Shown here: piece by piece, positions 1-11,500 of the stretch
How the letters are laid out: each line of letters opens with the position of its first letter
Position numbering within the stretch: the stretch's first letter is position 1
Origin: Corydoras sp. C115
Lineage: Eukaryota; Chordata; Actinopteri; Siluriformes; Callichthyidae
DNA length: 64,000 nucleotides
Direction: 5' to 3'
NCBI GenBank assembly: GCA_019802505.1
Contig: JAFMOC010000026.1
Span: 2,109,501 to 2,173,500 of the forward strand
Translations under genes and position numbers: made by a program
The notes under the pieces: generated by a model
Database searches by the model: none
The model's input: the letters and a program-made list of their open reading frames with translations, nothing else
What the model was told of the DNA's origin: nothing

Positions 1-353
1 GTGTCTTTTTAACTGCTGCCTTTACTTTCCAAGTACTGCTGAAAACTCAAGCAAATGCACTGGGAATGCTATACATTCAATTCCAAACCAAAACATCAAC
101 AAAATGTATCTTGTTTGTAATAATACTTTACAGAATGTTTAAAAAAAATGTTAATAATAGCCATATAAGCATTTCTTTCTTTAAAAACAATTAAAAAAAA
201 AAAACTTGTTGGAATGTTAATTATTATTAACATTTAGTGAGAATATTTATTTTTAAGCATTGAATAAAAAATGTTTTATTCACTCTTTAACTTTACTCTT
301 TGAAGTTCTTTTTCACTATAATCCTGGGCATTATGGGATTAATGCACACTTAC

Positions 354-520
354 CTGTCGCTGTCAATGACAGCAGTTGTGACATCTTTTCTGCAATTATG
401 TACAGCTTCATGCAAGAATGAAGCATCAGAATGGTTTAGCAGAATCTGGGCTCCTTTCATCAGAAGCAGGCAAACTGCAGCAACATGCCCTGCTCTTGCT
501 GCCAAGTGAAGTGCTGTGTT
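354..520 (-). CDS. trpa1: trpa1 exon, last one inside the window
   Basis: 167 nt, acceptor GTTAAAG, donor GACAG|GTAAGT. It encodes NTALHLAARAGHVAAVCLLL then QASFLH-like HSDASFLHEAVHNCRKDV, matching human NTALHFAAREGHAKAVALLL and QASFLHLALHNKRKEV. No further exon is recognisable in 1-353, so the following intron runs off the window. Confidence 0.93.
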
Positions 521-3500
521 CTTTAACAACAAACACCACAATGCAATAGCAGGCATCACATACAGGTAAAAAAAAAACTATTGTAAAAGATTTAAATTTT
601 ATCACGTTTTAAATAAATACTAGTATACCATTTATTCATGCTTTCATAAAAGAAGTATTTAATTTAAATTCTTAACATGAAACATACTCCATCTGGATCG
701 GTTTTGTCCAAGAGTTTGATGTTGGAGATAAGTAACCTCTCCATTGTCTGTGTGTATCCCTCTGCAGCAGCATGATGCAAGCATGACCATCCTTTATAAT
801 CACTGCACATACCATAAAGACAATAATTAATTGCAATCCAAAAGCAAAAACTGTTTACTTCCTTAGGTACCTGCAATGTTCTCTGACCTCCAACATATAC
901 ACAGTGAAATTATCTCCATTAAGAAGTGTTGTACAGCACATGCAGGGTTTTAGTCAGATACAGCCATTTCTAAACTCTTGAAAAAAGTGAGTATGTCTAT
1001 ACCTATGGAACAGTGCACCTTTTCGGAGTAGCAGCTCAACAACTTTAACATGACCACCACGGGAGGCCAAGTGCAATGGGGTCATGCCCTTTTCGTCACC
1101 TTCATTCAGTAAGCGTGTGTCTGTCATGGTTTCTAAAAGTCTTTGACAAGTGTTGATCCTTCCATATCTGAAAACGCAATGCAGAATTGCAGGGACATAA
1201 GATAAAATATTTTTATCTTTTATGCATTCACAAATAAACACATTGAACTTTGTTTAACTTTTGTTTAACTTTTTCAAGGCATAAACAGACAAATTGGCAG
1301 ATATTGGCAGTTTTGGTCGTAAATAGATAATAGATAGTAATATATTAATTCAAGCTGAATGCAAATGCTGTTTTTAATTGTCTGTATCACAAAAAATTTT
1401 TAAAACATGAGATTATGTTTACTGATTACATAAAATTTAATAATTCAGCTGTGCTACTGTTTTGCTGATTTTAATTTGTACTCAATGTCTGGTACATCTA
1501 TTATCAGAGCTTAGCAATAGTCAGCCATATTATTGGATTCCAGTAGCCTTAGTAACACTTTTCCATTGTGGTAATGTCTTTTTTAATGTAATTCACCATT
1601 TTAATCACAAAAATCCAAATTTGAATGCATTTAATAGATTTTAAAGACGTTGCACTTTATTTCTTTGCCACTTTTATGTAGTTTGGCACTCGATAGATGC
1701 CAAGAATTTTTAGCAACATTCTCGAAATTATTTTAAAGCCATTTTCTTGGGTCCCACTAGCAGCTCTTTGAACTGATTTGGTTGAACAAAAAGGCCTTAC
1801 TTTATCTTGTATGTTCTTGGGAACAATTTTCTCAAATAACTTAAATAATTTTATAAACCGAGTTTTATCTAATGTAAAGGCCAAAATATTTACTTCAGAA
1901 GTGTTTTATGTACAAAAAGTCAATTGGCTAGTTTATTTTAAAGTAATGTACCCCTTCATCATGATTTTTGATGATTTTTTTTTTAAGTAAAGATGTAAGG
2001 TGATTTTTATCAGCAGATTAAAGTACAAATGATATACACATAAGTATTCAAGAAGCAAACACTCTGCTAACCAGTGTATTTTGGTGTATAGTCAACCATT
2101 GACTATAAAGCACTTTATTAAAATTTGCACCTAATAAATGTTATGTAATGACTTAACGAGAAATAGGCAATAGCTTATTAGAAAAGTTTGTATCTGTCTA
2201 GGGAAGTACAGCACCTTTGTTTGAATCATCTGCACAGGTCACCAGGTATTGTGCCCCACTCCTCATGAGCAAACTGCTCCAGCTGTCGCAAGTTTAGAGT
2301 GCCTACTATAGATGACATATTTCACCTCCTTCCATAGATATTTAATATGATTTAGATCAGAAAAAGAGCACTTCAGACTAGGCAAATATTTTGCTCTACC
2401 ACATTCTTGTTTTTTTTTTTTTTGTTTTTTTTGAAACGGTAATAGATGTCCTAAGACATCTCTGTTTACATATTGCTCACTAAATAAGTATTTGTATTTA
2501 CTCACTCAGCTGCAAAATGTAATGCAGATTTCTTCTGCTTGGACTTCTGGTTCAGTGATACATCCAGGCCAAGCATGTTCTTAACAGAGTCAGGAATTCC
2601 CAGTCTGCAGGCATAATGAAGAGGAGTGCAGCCTTCAGAGTCTTCATCATTCAGAAGCTCTCTCACACTTTCATGCTGTAATAAGTAACATATACAAGTT
2701 ATTTAACAAGCTGGACAGCTAGCACTATTCAAAACTCACTCAAATGATCAGTATAACAAAGACAGAACAAAAAAATGTTTTTTGTGTAACTGAATCCTAA
2801 TAAAATGTATTTAAAATGTAAATGTACTTGTCCTTAAAGGCTAATTTTAAATTAAAGTAAGGAAAGATTAGTATTAATTACGAGTCAGTGCCACAAGATG
2901 GCAGTGGGACACTTTGGACTTAGTAATACAGTTGGCTGTAAATCAGGCAGAGAAAATCGTCTATTGCAGTCTATAAACACTATTTCTTTTAATGTTAACA
3001 AACAGTTCAATAAGGCGTTAGTCACCTATTAGTTAAAAGTGGGACTGTGTTTTATGTCACCAAGTCACATGGTGTAAAAGAAGGAAAATTCTTTGCTTAA
3101 TTGATCTGATTTAAAATTAAATAAACTATAAATACACTATATTTGTATAGAGAAGCATTTTATCAGAAATTTTATATATTTTATATTTTTTTTATATTTT
3201 TAAGATTTATATTATTTATAATGTTTTATAATTGTCTTTTCCACATTTTTGTCATTGCATAGGTTATGGTATATGATAATTCAGATTAATAAAATAGCAT
3301 CACATCAAAATTAAAATAAATTTGTTTTTGTTGTTACATTTTTTTAAGACAATGAAATTTAAAAGGGGTGGGTGGTTAAAGCTATTAAAAATAAAAAATA
3401 AAAAATAAATAAAAAACTGAAGGTACATTAATGATATTATTTGATTTGTTAAAATGTTCAGCTTTAATTTTATATGCGTCTTCCTAAAAATTGTAGAACC

Positions 3501-6500
3501 CTAAAATTAATTTCTGCTCAGAATGAACCATAAATCTAACCTATTTATCATTGTGCAATGATGCTCTACTGGGACTAATCCAGTTGCACTCATTTACTGC
3601 AGTCATGCATGAACTAAAATGAAGATAAAAGTCAAGGTTGGCATGTATTTTACCTGCAGCACATCTTCAGGAAGGTTCTTCAAACCTCGTGGCTGCAAAA
3701 TTGCAAGATGCAGGAAGTTACAGCCTGATTTATCTTTTACAGTCAGATCAGCACCTGCAAGCAGATTTTTAAAGAAGTTAATACCTATTGTCATTAGGTT
3801 TTTATTAATTGTTTTGACATCAGGCTTACCATGTGACAGAAGCAGGTTAACAGTTCTCCAGGCACCACAGTTTGTTGCCAGCAATAGGGGAGAATGGCCT
3901 TTACAGTCAATAAAGTTAATGTCTGCACCCTGTGCAAAAGACAGAAGGAAAATATGAAATCTAATTAAAAATCTGAAGCCTTAATCAAATTAAAATCAAA
4001 TAGGCTTGCCAACTGCGTGTTATGTTGTTAAGACATGCCTGGTTACAGTTTTTCATTTCATTTTTTAAATGGTTGTATGAAAAGTTTTATGAATAGTTAA
4101 CTTATTTTGATGTTAACTTGCTGAATTGATGAGTGTAAATTTTGCCATGTAGCTCACAGTGGTGATAATTAAATACACTCTTTTGTGAAAGACATTTAGT
4201 TTATGATGCTAACTAGATGCTTTGGTCATTTAAATGCATCATTATGAGGTTTTGGTGGTAATTAGCTGAGCTTTGGTAATTACACCTCTAGTTAATGGGC
4301 AAAACTTTTAACTAGTTTTATTATGGTGAATAAACAAAAGGTACAAATGTAAAAAACACCAACTCATAATAGTTTTTTACTTTTATCTTGTTACTGAATG
4401 TCTGCATGATCCCATGTTTGCAAGAATAATCAACCTAACTTTAATCAAGTAAATAATAGAACAGACTTCTATATATGAAAATAAGGTAAGTAGCTTGGAG
4501 ACATAAAATGGGCACATGAAGCAATGCTGGAACTAATTAGGTGAAGAAAGAGTTTTTACCATCATACATATTGCATTAGGCTATGAACCAAAAATCTTTC
4601 AGCAGAAACTCCTACCTGTGAGATGAGATACTCAGCCAGTTCACAGTGATCAAAAATAGCCGCCCTGCAAGTGGATAAGGGCATTACATGCAACACCTTC
4701 ATAAAATACTTAAGTTATGCCTGGCAGCTAATACTGTGTATGATGTATTTATGTTTTCTTGTGTTTACTTATGCAGGGGTGTTTGGGAGGCTCCATCTGT
4801 GATGTTGATAATATCGTACACTCGATTGCATGCCATCAGCATAACCTTTACTGCTTCTGTAGCACCTTGAGCACATGCAAAATGGAGTGCAGTCGACTTG
4901 TCACACTGTGAAATTTACCAGAAAAGAAAATACAGAAACTGATAATAATATTAATATATTATTTATAATAAAGCCTTAATTTTAGGGATTAAGACAATTT
5001 GAGACAGGTGACCACTGTTAATTGACCATTAAATGCTTAATTCTAAAAGGAATGTTTTTACTCCTCTGCCGTTTTATTTTGGAACAGCTTACAAAGGGTT
5101 GTGTCTGCAGGATGATTCTTATTCTCCTGCACTGAATAACAATTTTTACACAAATAAGAGCACTTAAAAAGTGAAAGCTGTCAGAACAACATGCACCTAA
5201 ATATGTTGCCTTGTTAATTCAATTTATTAAGCTATTGAATAGAAAGGTAAGAGTCTCAGGACTACTAAGCTGCCTCTGCTTTGCCCTTTGCCAAAGAGCC
5301 TGTATAAGCTTTTTGGCTGGGTACAAATTATTAAAATTTAGATCCAGTTTTAATGAAGGGAGGCACAAGGTATTGGGTGGAAACTAGCAACATCAAAGTT
5401 GGGGGAAAAAATCTTAATGACATATATCTGAGGACAACCAAATACATAAATTATATTTTTAACCAAAATGTTTTTGTAAAAAAAAAAACTTCTTTTAAAT
5501 AAACTTTCACCTGTTGTTGTTCAACTTTGGCTCCATGAGCAATGCAAAGTTTAATGACATCAAGGTTTCCTCCATGTACAGCCAGATGAAGAGGACTGCT
5601 GGTAGATTTGTCCACATAGTTTATATGTTTTTCAGTGGAAATGCCCAGTTCTTCTCCTGTGTAAATGAAATACATACAAGTGTAGAATATTCGATATGTA
5701 CATGGCATTGATACTAAGCAGAGTAAAAATGATAGTAGTAGACTGCAGTCTAACCACTCTGAAGAACCACTTCGATGGATCGTTTGGCTCCAGCAAAGGC
5801 GGCAGCGTGAATGGGGAAGTGACCCAACTTGTTCTGACAACTTAATATGGCACCTTTTTTGAGCTGGCAAGCAAAATGAAGAAATAGTTAAGTACATTAC
5901 ATAAACTCATAAAAAAGGACATATAAAAATGGTTCACTTAAACATGGATTCCCTGGACCTCTAGTTGCTGTGACACCCTGGTTAATTAATTAATTAATTA
6001 TTATTTGCATGTGTATGAGAGACATTGACAAAATTAGTAAATATTTCTGTAAATATATGTAATGTTTAATACTTCTGGTTTGGTTTACCAGTAGACAGAG
6101 TGCTTCATGATTGTCCACTGAAGCAGCCAGGATGATCGGTGTGTTTCCCAGATCTCCTGCAAGGTTAGTATCTGTTTGATTATATGACAGCAGTTCCTGT
6201 GTCAAACAAAACACATATATTACTATTTATATTACATTTGTTCTTCTCTTGTTCTATGCTGTACTGTAAAAAAAAATCTGAGAAATACATGTATGTATAT
6301 ATATTTAACTGTATATATATGGACAAGAAGAAAACCCTAACTAACCCTAATCTAGCTTTAGGAGAAATGATCAGAAGTAATTTTTTTTTACTTTTTACCA
6401 TTACATCTCCTGGGCATTCATTTGCCACATTATTTTAATTAGATTGAGGTCTGGACTTAAGCTGACATGTTATTTTTTTTTTAAATATGGCACTTTAATG

Positions 6501-8583
6501 GAATTGTTTGGAAATGACAGCAACAAATGCTTTTCTAAGATCACCTCTAATCCCCTTGGCAGTGTGTAAAACACACACCTGAATGCTCCAGAATAGCAAA
6601 CTGCCAAAACTTTTGCATTTATAGAGGTGATCTATAGCATATTTGCTAGCTATCATTTAATCTAAGCACCTGATTATCACTTACCTTCTTAATTTCTATG
6701 GATATAGTAAGGGGACTTTTATTTTTTTTTATTTTTGCTTTCTACCTAGTTTGGTTTAATAATGCAAATTATTAAATGTATAATGTGTTGTTCACTTGCA
6801 TTTTAAATTGATCTAATTTTAAGACAAGATGTCCTAATAGGTAAAACAATAGAATGCAAGTACTTTATTTTTCACATGACTGTAAGCTTTACTGTGCACT
6901 TGAAACTAAAAATAAATTACAATGCTTTTTTATAGGGATCTGTTTATGTTTGATACCTCTACTATGTGATTGTACTTGAGGCTGATGGCAAGGTGCAGTG
7001 GTGAGAGACAGGCATTATTCAGTATATTGGGGTTTGCTCCAAGATTGAGAAGAGCCCTGCAACTTTCACACTGATCCTGTTGTACAGCCCAGTGTAGGGA
7101 AGTGTTACCTTCATCATCTACAATATCCAGCTCTGCAAACACATACATTTGCTTTAATATAAATGTAATGCATTGCTTTTCAGTAGTCTGCTACTATATA
7201 GTATAGTGATTTCATCAAATCAACCAAATTTGACTCAATATAATGAAGGACTGATATTTTAGTGACTACTAGAAGTGTGATAGTAAAAATACAGTGTAAT
7301 AGTTTTTACTTAAATCTTACCTTGAGGCCCAGCAATTTGTATAATAAGTTTAATGACCCGAATGTGACCCTTTGAAGCAGAATAGTGAAGTGGCGTTGCA
7401 CCGCCGTCATCCTGAATCTTCAGGTTGTTTGAATGACATTCCAAAGAGGCTGCGTCACCCTCCAAAGCCCACTGTAAAAATCCACACGTGCATAGTTTAC
7501 TAATCTAAAGTGCAGTTGAAAAAATTGAAAATTATGCTTTTTACAGTCATTTGTTTGATACAATTGAATATAAAACCTCAAAGACGCTTGAGGTACAGTA
7601 GTTGCTTCTTCTTGTGTCCATCAAACCTTTGTCCTTGTAAATGAACTATGACCAAGACCTGGGCAAACGTATGGTAGCTTTCTTCTTTTACACCTCAGAT
7701 GTGCATACAACTAAATAATATGATAAACAGACAAATGTGAACCTCATATTGGTCATTTAAATGGTTTAATAATGTTCTTAAATAATATACTGTATATAAT
7801 CCATAGTCAATAAGTTTTAAAACTGGGTTATTCATAATTTATATTCGGCTGATTTAACATCTATCTGTTGTCTAGAAATTCATGCATTTTATAATCTGTA
7901 ATTAATTATAAAATAGCTTGAATACAAAGTCAATTTAAAAAAGTATGCAGGCATGGATTTATGCTGTTAAGTTATCCAGTTAAGACACTGCTTAAGATTG
8001 AACCTAATTATTCCACAGTATAATATAGATTAATTTGTTGTTGTTTTTCTCATAATCAAATCACATCCATGTGAAAAAAGATATAATGCTGGTGTTTGTT
8101 GGCATTAAAAAATTGAACAACAATAATATTTTAATATTAAACCATATTTACATTGTTTCTCTTTTGTTGTCTTTTTCCAGGCTGTCCTACCAAATTGCTG
8201 AAGGTGCTATATATGCACATTATAAACTCTTTGAATTTTAGTAATAAATGTTCAATTTAACCAGTGACAGCACCACACATGATAACAGTCATTTTTGACA
8301 GGTAAAATTCTGATGGATAATAAAAATTCTAATCACAAACACATGTTCTGCATCTATCTGTTCTGATTACTTCAGTCAGTACTCTCTTTAGACGTTTTTA
8401 CTAAGAAATCAAACAAACACTAAAATTATATGTCTTAAATTCAATATTCATATATACATATATAAACAAATTAAAAATATTCAAAATATGACCATCAAGT
8501 ATGACGATATTTAAACATAATTCTTACCTGCCTGATAAATTGTTCCGGTCTATTCACAGTACTTGTAGCTTGTGCAGAGCAGG
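354..8583 (-). CDS. trpa1: trpa1, N-terminal ankyrin-repeat half (14 exons, partial gene)
   Basis: Transient receptor potential ankyrin 1 is a plasma-membrane Ca2+-permeable cation channel that senses electrophilic irritants and temperature in sensory neurons. Only the cytoplasmic ankyrin-repeat part lies in the window. Fourteen minus-strand exons have AG acceptors and GT donors, and their phases agree, giving 1,750 nt or about 583 residues: 8528-8583, 7321-7471, 6957-7132, 6089-6196, 5755-5863, 5511-5656, 4769-4905, 4616-4664, 3830-3929, 3654-3754, 2506-2675, 1003-1167, 688-802, 354-520. The translation follows human TRPA1 from roughly residue 30 to 613 (comparison from memory), including the stretch YGRINTCQRLL and many ankyrin signatures (TPLHLA). 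The pair of cysteines in C-TPLHYA-C, equivalent to human C414 and C421, is kept. The six transmembrane segments would lie beyond position 1, and the start-codon exon was not found upstream. Which teleost trpa1 paralogue this is cannot be decided here. Confidence 0.93.
688..802 (-). CDS. trpa1: trpa1 exon, ankyrin repeat
   Basis: 115 nt, acceptor GTGCAG, donor GGA|GTATGT. It encodes SDYKGWSCLHHAAAEGYTQT and ends DKTDPDG, matching human SDHNGWTALHHASMGGYTQT and DRLDEDG. Confidence 0.93.
1003..1167 (-). CDS. trpa1: trpa1 exon, ankyrin repeats
   Basis: 165 nt, acceptor GTTTTCAG, donor CATAG|GTATAG. It encodes YGRINTCQRLLETMTDTRLL and GMTPLHLASRGGHVKVVELL, nearly identical to human TRPA1 here. 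Confidence 0.95.
1168..2505. other. trpa1 intron with transposon debris
   Basis: AT-rich intron of 1,338 bp. It contains a Tc1/mariner fossil at about 2196-2410 and a minus-strand 75-codon open frame (1657-1884) that I do not recognise. The rest has no visible structure. Confidence 0.7.
2196..2410 (-). pseudogene. degenerate Tc1/mariner transposase 3' fragment
   Basis: On the minus strand the decayed frame reads SDLNHIKYLWKEVK, a mutated form of the Tc1 signature SPDLNPIExLWxxxK that carries the third catalytic acidic residue (here changed to K). Further on, after a frame change, it reads QLEQFAHEEWGTIP, like the Tc1 C-terminal CKEEWxxI region. No inverted repeats are recognisable. An old, inactive fragment inside a trpa1 intron. 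Confidence 0.65.
2506..2675 (-). CDS. trpa1: trpa1 exon with the conserved C-TPLHYA-C pair
   Basis: 170 nt, acceptor TTATTACAG, donor GCTGA|GTGAGT. It encodes LLNDEDSEGCTPLHYACR followed by a second repeat ending SALHFAA. The two cysteines sit at the positions of human C414 and C421, two of the residues modified by electrophilic agonists. Confidence 0.93.
2676..3653. other. trpa1 intron, no recognised content
   Basis: 978 bp, very AT-rich, with short A- and T-runs such as the AAATAAAAAATAAAA tract near 3385-3412. No gene or named repeat is visible. Confidence 0.6.
3654..3754 (-). CDS. trpa1: trpa1 exon, ankyrin repeat
   Basis: 101 nt, separated from the previous exon by an intron of only 75 bp (3755-3829). 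Acceptor CTTGCAG, donor CAG|GTAAAA. It encodes ADLTVKDKSGCNFLHLAI and GLKNLPEDVLQ, matching human AQVDIKDNFGRNFLHLTV and GLKNLRPEFMQ. Confidence 0.92.
3830..3929 (-). CDS. trpa1: trpa1 exon, ankyrin repeat
   Basis: 100 nt, acceptor TTGCACAG, donor CATG|GTAAGC. It encodes GADINFIDCKGHSPLLLA through VNLLLSHG, matching human GADINKIDSEGRSPLILA and VNLLLSKG. Confidence 0.92.
4616..4664 (-). CDS. trpa1: trpa1 short exon
   Basis: 49 nt, acceptor CACTTGCAG, donor CAG|GTAGGA. It encodes AAIFDHCELAEYLISQ, matching human RASLFDHHELADYLIS. Too short to stand out as an open frame alone; placed by homology and phase. Confidence 0.88.
4769..4905 (-). CDS. trpa1: trpa1 exon, ankyrin repeats
   Basis: 137 nt, acceptor TTTCACAG, donor CATAA|GTAAAC. 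It encodes STALHFACAQGATEAVKVM and YDIINITDGASQTPLH, matching human CTAIHFAATQGATEIVKLM and VDIVNTTDGCHETMLH. Confidence 0.92.
5511..5656 (-). CDS. trpa1: trpa1 exon, ankyrin repeats
   Basis: 146 nt, acceptor TTTACACAG, donor CAG|GTGAAAG. It encodes GEELGISTEKHINYVDK and SSPLHLAVHGGNLDVIKLC, matching human GEEHGYSRQLHINF and ATPLHLAVQNGDLEMIKMC. Confidence 0.92.
5755..5863 (-). CDS. trpa1: trpa1 exon, ankyrin repeat
   Basis: 109 nt, acceptor TTGCCAG, donor AGTG|GTTAGA (GT, but an atypical +3 T). It encodes LKKGAILSCQNKLGHFPIH, matching human LKKGAKPCKSNKWGCFPIH. Confidence 0.9.
6089..6196 (-). CDS. trpa1: trpa1 exon, ankyrin repeat
   Basis: 108 nt (36 codons, phase 0 at both ends), acceptor GACACAG, donor CTG|GTAAAC. 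It encodes GDLGNTPIILAASVDNHEAL; the junction EALCLL|LKKGA reproduces human EALQIL-LKKGA exactly in position. Confidence 0.9.
6540..6690. repeat. possible old DNA-transposon fragment in trpa1 intron
   Basis: Within the intron 6197-6956 a stretch around 6578-6640 (CTCCAGAATAGCAAACTGCC then TTTATAGAGGTGATC) resembles from memory a common teleost DNA-transposon end sequence. It is heavily decayed and the family assignment is uncertain. Confidence 0.3.
6957..7132 (-). CDS. trpa1: trpa1 exon, ankyrin repeats
   Basis: 176 nt, acceptor TTTGCAG, donor GAG|GTATCA. It encodes DDEGNTSLHWAVQQDQ and GANPNILNNACLSPLHLAI, matching human DDYGNTPLHCAVEKNQ and GANPNLRNFNMMAPLHIAV. Ends in phase 0. Confidence 0.92.
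7321..7471 (-). CDS. trpa1: trpa1 exon, first ankyrin repeat
   Basis: 151 nt, starting in phase 0 after TTTTTACAG and ending one base into a codon before GTAAGATT. It encodes WALEGDAASLE followed by an ankyrin repeat (GATPLHYSASKGHIRVIKLI), matching the human FLHYAAAEGQIELMEKI region. Confidence 0.88.
7472..8527. other. trpa1 intron, no recognised content
   Basis: 1,056 bp of AT-rich sequence between the two most 5' exons. No repeat or exon is visible. Confidence 0.6.
8528..8583 (-). CDS. trpa1: trpa1 exon (most 5' one recognised)
   Basis: 56 nt between a CACCAACAG acceptor and a CAG|GTAAGA donor. In phase with the next exon it reads ...NRPEQFIRQ, which aligns with the region just before the first ankyrin repeat in human TRPA1 (around EDFKESL). 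No in-frame ATG occurs in this exon or before an upstream in-frame stop, so the start codon must be in an exon further upstream. A CACAAG acceptor a few bases downstream is an alternative boundary in the same frame. Confidence 0.7.
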
Positions 8584-9094
8584 CTGTTGGTGAAAAGGGT
8601 TTATATAGTGATAGAAAAACACAGCATTAATATCAGATTACCAAGTTAGTGACATTAAGAGGACAGAGTGTCTATTCCACCCTTGTACTGCATTGTTCAT
8701 GGCCCTAATGAGACAGAAAATAAGCACAAAATGGAATAATGAAGCCTTCTGAATGCTGAGAATCCTCATGTTACAGTTGCTGTCACATTATGAGATTTAA
8801 TGGTTAAAATAACATGATTGTGAAAGCTCTTGATTTACTTTAATTACATTGTATTTGTTTTTTCCTTGTTTGTCTTGTGTTTGATTGAATAAGTGTGGTA
8901 TTACATCCGAAATGTGTGAAGATCAGTCATGCAGCTTTTATCAAAGCTAATTTTTTATCACTGTAATTTATGAGGAGTTTGGCTTCCTGTAATGCAATTG
9001 AATAATGTGCAAGTTAAAAAAGTACTTTTTTAATACTTAATACTTGGCATTCTTTAGGGTTATGTAAGATTTTAGTGTATCTTATTTAAACTTT

Positions 9095-9139
9095 TAGGGC
9101 CCTATCTTACCTTGTTCAAGGTCTGGTGCTGATGTTTAT

Positions 9140-9227
<88 letters not shown>

Positions 9228-9700
9228 TACACCCCGCCAACAGTATACTTTCGGTGCTTGCAAATATGCATGCAGATGGAGGTGGCATCTTAAAATGAGG
9301 TGTGTTCATGTAAACTTCTGGCAAATTGCTATCTTGGCATCAGAAAATATGGGTGCATCCCTGAATGAAACTAATCTAAGCAGATGTTAACAGTCAGACG
9401 TTCATAGTCATCTTGTCAGTAAATAATCAACGCTGGTGATTTCCCAACGCCACTAAACACTAAAAGGCTATTATATGCTATTGAATATTACTGTATGTGC
9501 ACAGGGAATGCACATACATAGTCTAAACTATACTGTGTATTCTCAATTCCCAGGAAAATGTGCAAGTGCATTGAGTCCAGGTAGTTGTGCCATTTAAATA
9601 ACAATCTGCCAAGTCAAACCACACCAGGGAATGGCAAATGACACACTGATTGTTTTATTGCACGCTCTGTCCAAAACACAATCATATATAATTAACAGAA
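9095..9700 (+). repeat. old non-autonomous DNA transposon remnant split by a (TA)n tract
   Basis: Begins with AGGGCCCTATCTTACC, like the end of a widespread fish element from memory, and continues after the (TA)n tract with TCTTACACCCCGCCAACAGT. The stretch about 9285-9425 aligns with 47540-47690 read on the minus strand: both contain AAAATGAG.TGTGTTCA, TTCTGGC..ATTGCTAT and GCAGATGT.AACAGTCAG. The 3' part near 9600-9660 (CCATTTAAATAACAATC and AATGGCAAATGACACAC) probably belongs to the same element. No coding capacity. Confidence 0.5.
9143..9225. repeat. (TA)n microsatellite
   Basis: Uninterrupted TA dinucleotide tract of about 83 bp within the older repeat. Confidence 0.95.
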
Positions 9701-10334
9701 TTAATATTTTCCTTTTGCACTTTACTATACAGAGCGTAATTTTGTCATTGTCATAAAAGCAAAAACACTCTTGACATGCTCTAAATCAAACTGCATGGTG
9801 CACAATCGATGGCTGGTATTGGAACTGGTATCAGATACACTGAAGCATCTGAAACACTCTGTAATATATAATATTATATAATGTTTTATGTGTTAATTAA
9901 TTACTTTCCAGTAAACAGTATTGAACATGGTTGAAAATTCTTACTGATCAAAAATTCTTATTAAATTGTATTGAAGTTCCAAAGAATTGAATGAGCTGAA
10001 TTTCTAAAATATTTTTAAAAGAACAAGTTCATTTTATTATCTTTTCATTTTTCATTTATCACAGTGAACCAAAATAATATGCTTTGATGTACTGTACCTC
10101 TCATTAAAATACACTGAATGCAATAAATACTTGGTCACACAACAATGCAGTGTTTCATCCTGTAAGGACGTCCCCTCTAGTTACAAAGTCATTTTCACTG
10201 TAAAATTGAAAAAAGGTGTTTGGTAAAGCCCTAAAAACAATTTTCACATTAATAGAAGGGTCATAGCTATTGAAACCCTCTAAATTTTAAATTGTTATTG
10301 CTGTTAAATTTTTTGCCAAGACAAGGTTGGCAGG

Positions 10335-10697
10335 GGGGCGGCATGGTGGCTTAGTGGTTAGCACATTCACGTCTCAGTGCTAAGGATTCCCCGTGCATAT
10401 CCCAATCTTTTTCATTTCCATGTTCTCCCCATGTCCGTGTGGATTTCCTCCGGGTTCTCCACTTTCCTCCCACAGTCCAAAAACATGGATCAAGGTCAAT
10501 TGAACTCTCCAAATTGCCCCATATAGAGTGTGTCTGTGTGTCTGTGTGTCTGTGTGAGAGAGTGTGTGCCCAGCGATAGATTGGCACCCTGTCCTGTATC
10601 TGCCCAGAGCCCAAAACGTTCTACCCTGGATGGGCATGGGGAAGCCCCCTGTGACCCTAGTACAGGATAAAGTGGTAAATAATGGATGGATGGATGG
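10335..10697 (+). repeat. tRNA-derived SINE, full length, diverged
   Basis: GGGCGGCATGGTGG start, A box TGGCTTAGTGG, degraded B box, and a (GGAT)n tail. Flanked by an exact 12-bp direct repeat AAGGTTGGCAGG at 10323-10334 and 10698-10709, the target-site duplication of a retroposition event. Confidence 0.9.
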
Positions 10698-11500
10698 AAG
10701 GTTGGCAGGTTACTTCAAAATTCTTCAAGAGGTTGTAAAAATGCTTTTTTTTTTTAAAAAAAGAAAATGCTAAAAATGTATGTGTACGATATATAAATTG
10801 TTCCTAAAACTTGATTATAAAGAAACATTGGAATCCTGTATCACCTGTGTGCTGCAAAATATAAACAATAGCTGTGTCCTCAGGCTCATTGTGAGTAGAG
10901 GAAGGTCAGTCATTTGTTTGCAAGTAAACGAACATCAAAAGTACAGCATGCTGGCTGAATCTGTGATGAGATGATGCTAAGGGTCACTTCCTCTAAAATG
11001 CTGATCAAGGAGAACACAAGCAGTAAATTTTAAAATGCAACTTTGCACTCAAACTCATAAACTGTTATAAAAATAATACCTAAGTAGTTATTAAACTATA
11101 GTTCTTCTTAATCAGCTAATCCTATTTTCCAACATTTTTTTGATCTCTGTCTTATCTCACCTTATCATGAAGGAAGGTTTGACAATATGACCGTGGATTG
11201 TGGTGCAAAATGAACAGTCGGAATGACACTATTACCACAGAATAAAAACAAACTAAAAGCAAAGAATTATTGTATTAACAAAGCAAAAAATCCAACAGGA
11301 CATTTTATCAAAACCAAGAATTGAACTAAATATTTACATATGTACACAGACAGACAGTGTAATCTACAAGTAAATATACTAGACAAAATGTGAGAACAGT
11401 ATCAGCTGTGGGACAAATCAACTAATTCTGCCTAGAATATTGGCAAAAACTAACACAATACAAGCTCATTTACAACAAAATATCATGAGAAGTATAAACA

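Noticed and set aside
3619..3957. Plus-strand open frame of 112 codons
   Set aside because: Antisense shadow of two trpa1 exons.
8604..8611. TATATAAA as a trpa1 TATA box
   Set aside because: No usable start codon follows in any of the next three exons, so an internal exon with its acceptor here is more likely.
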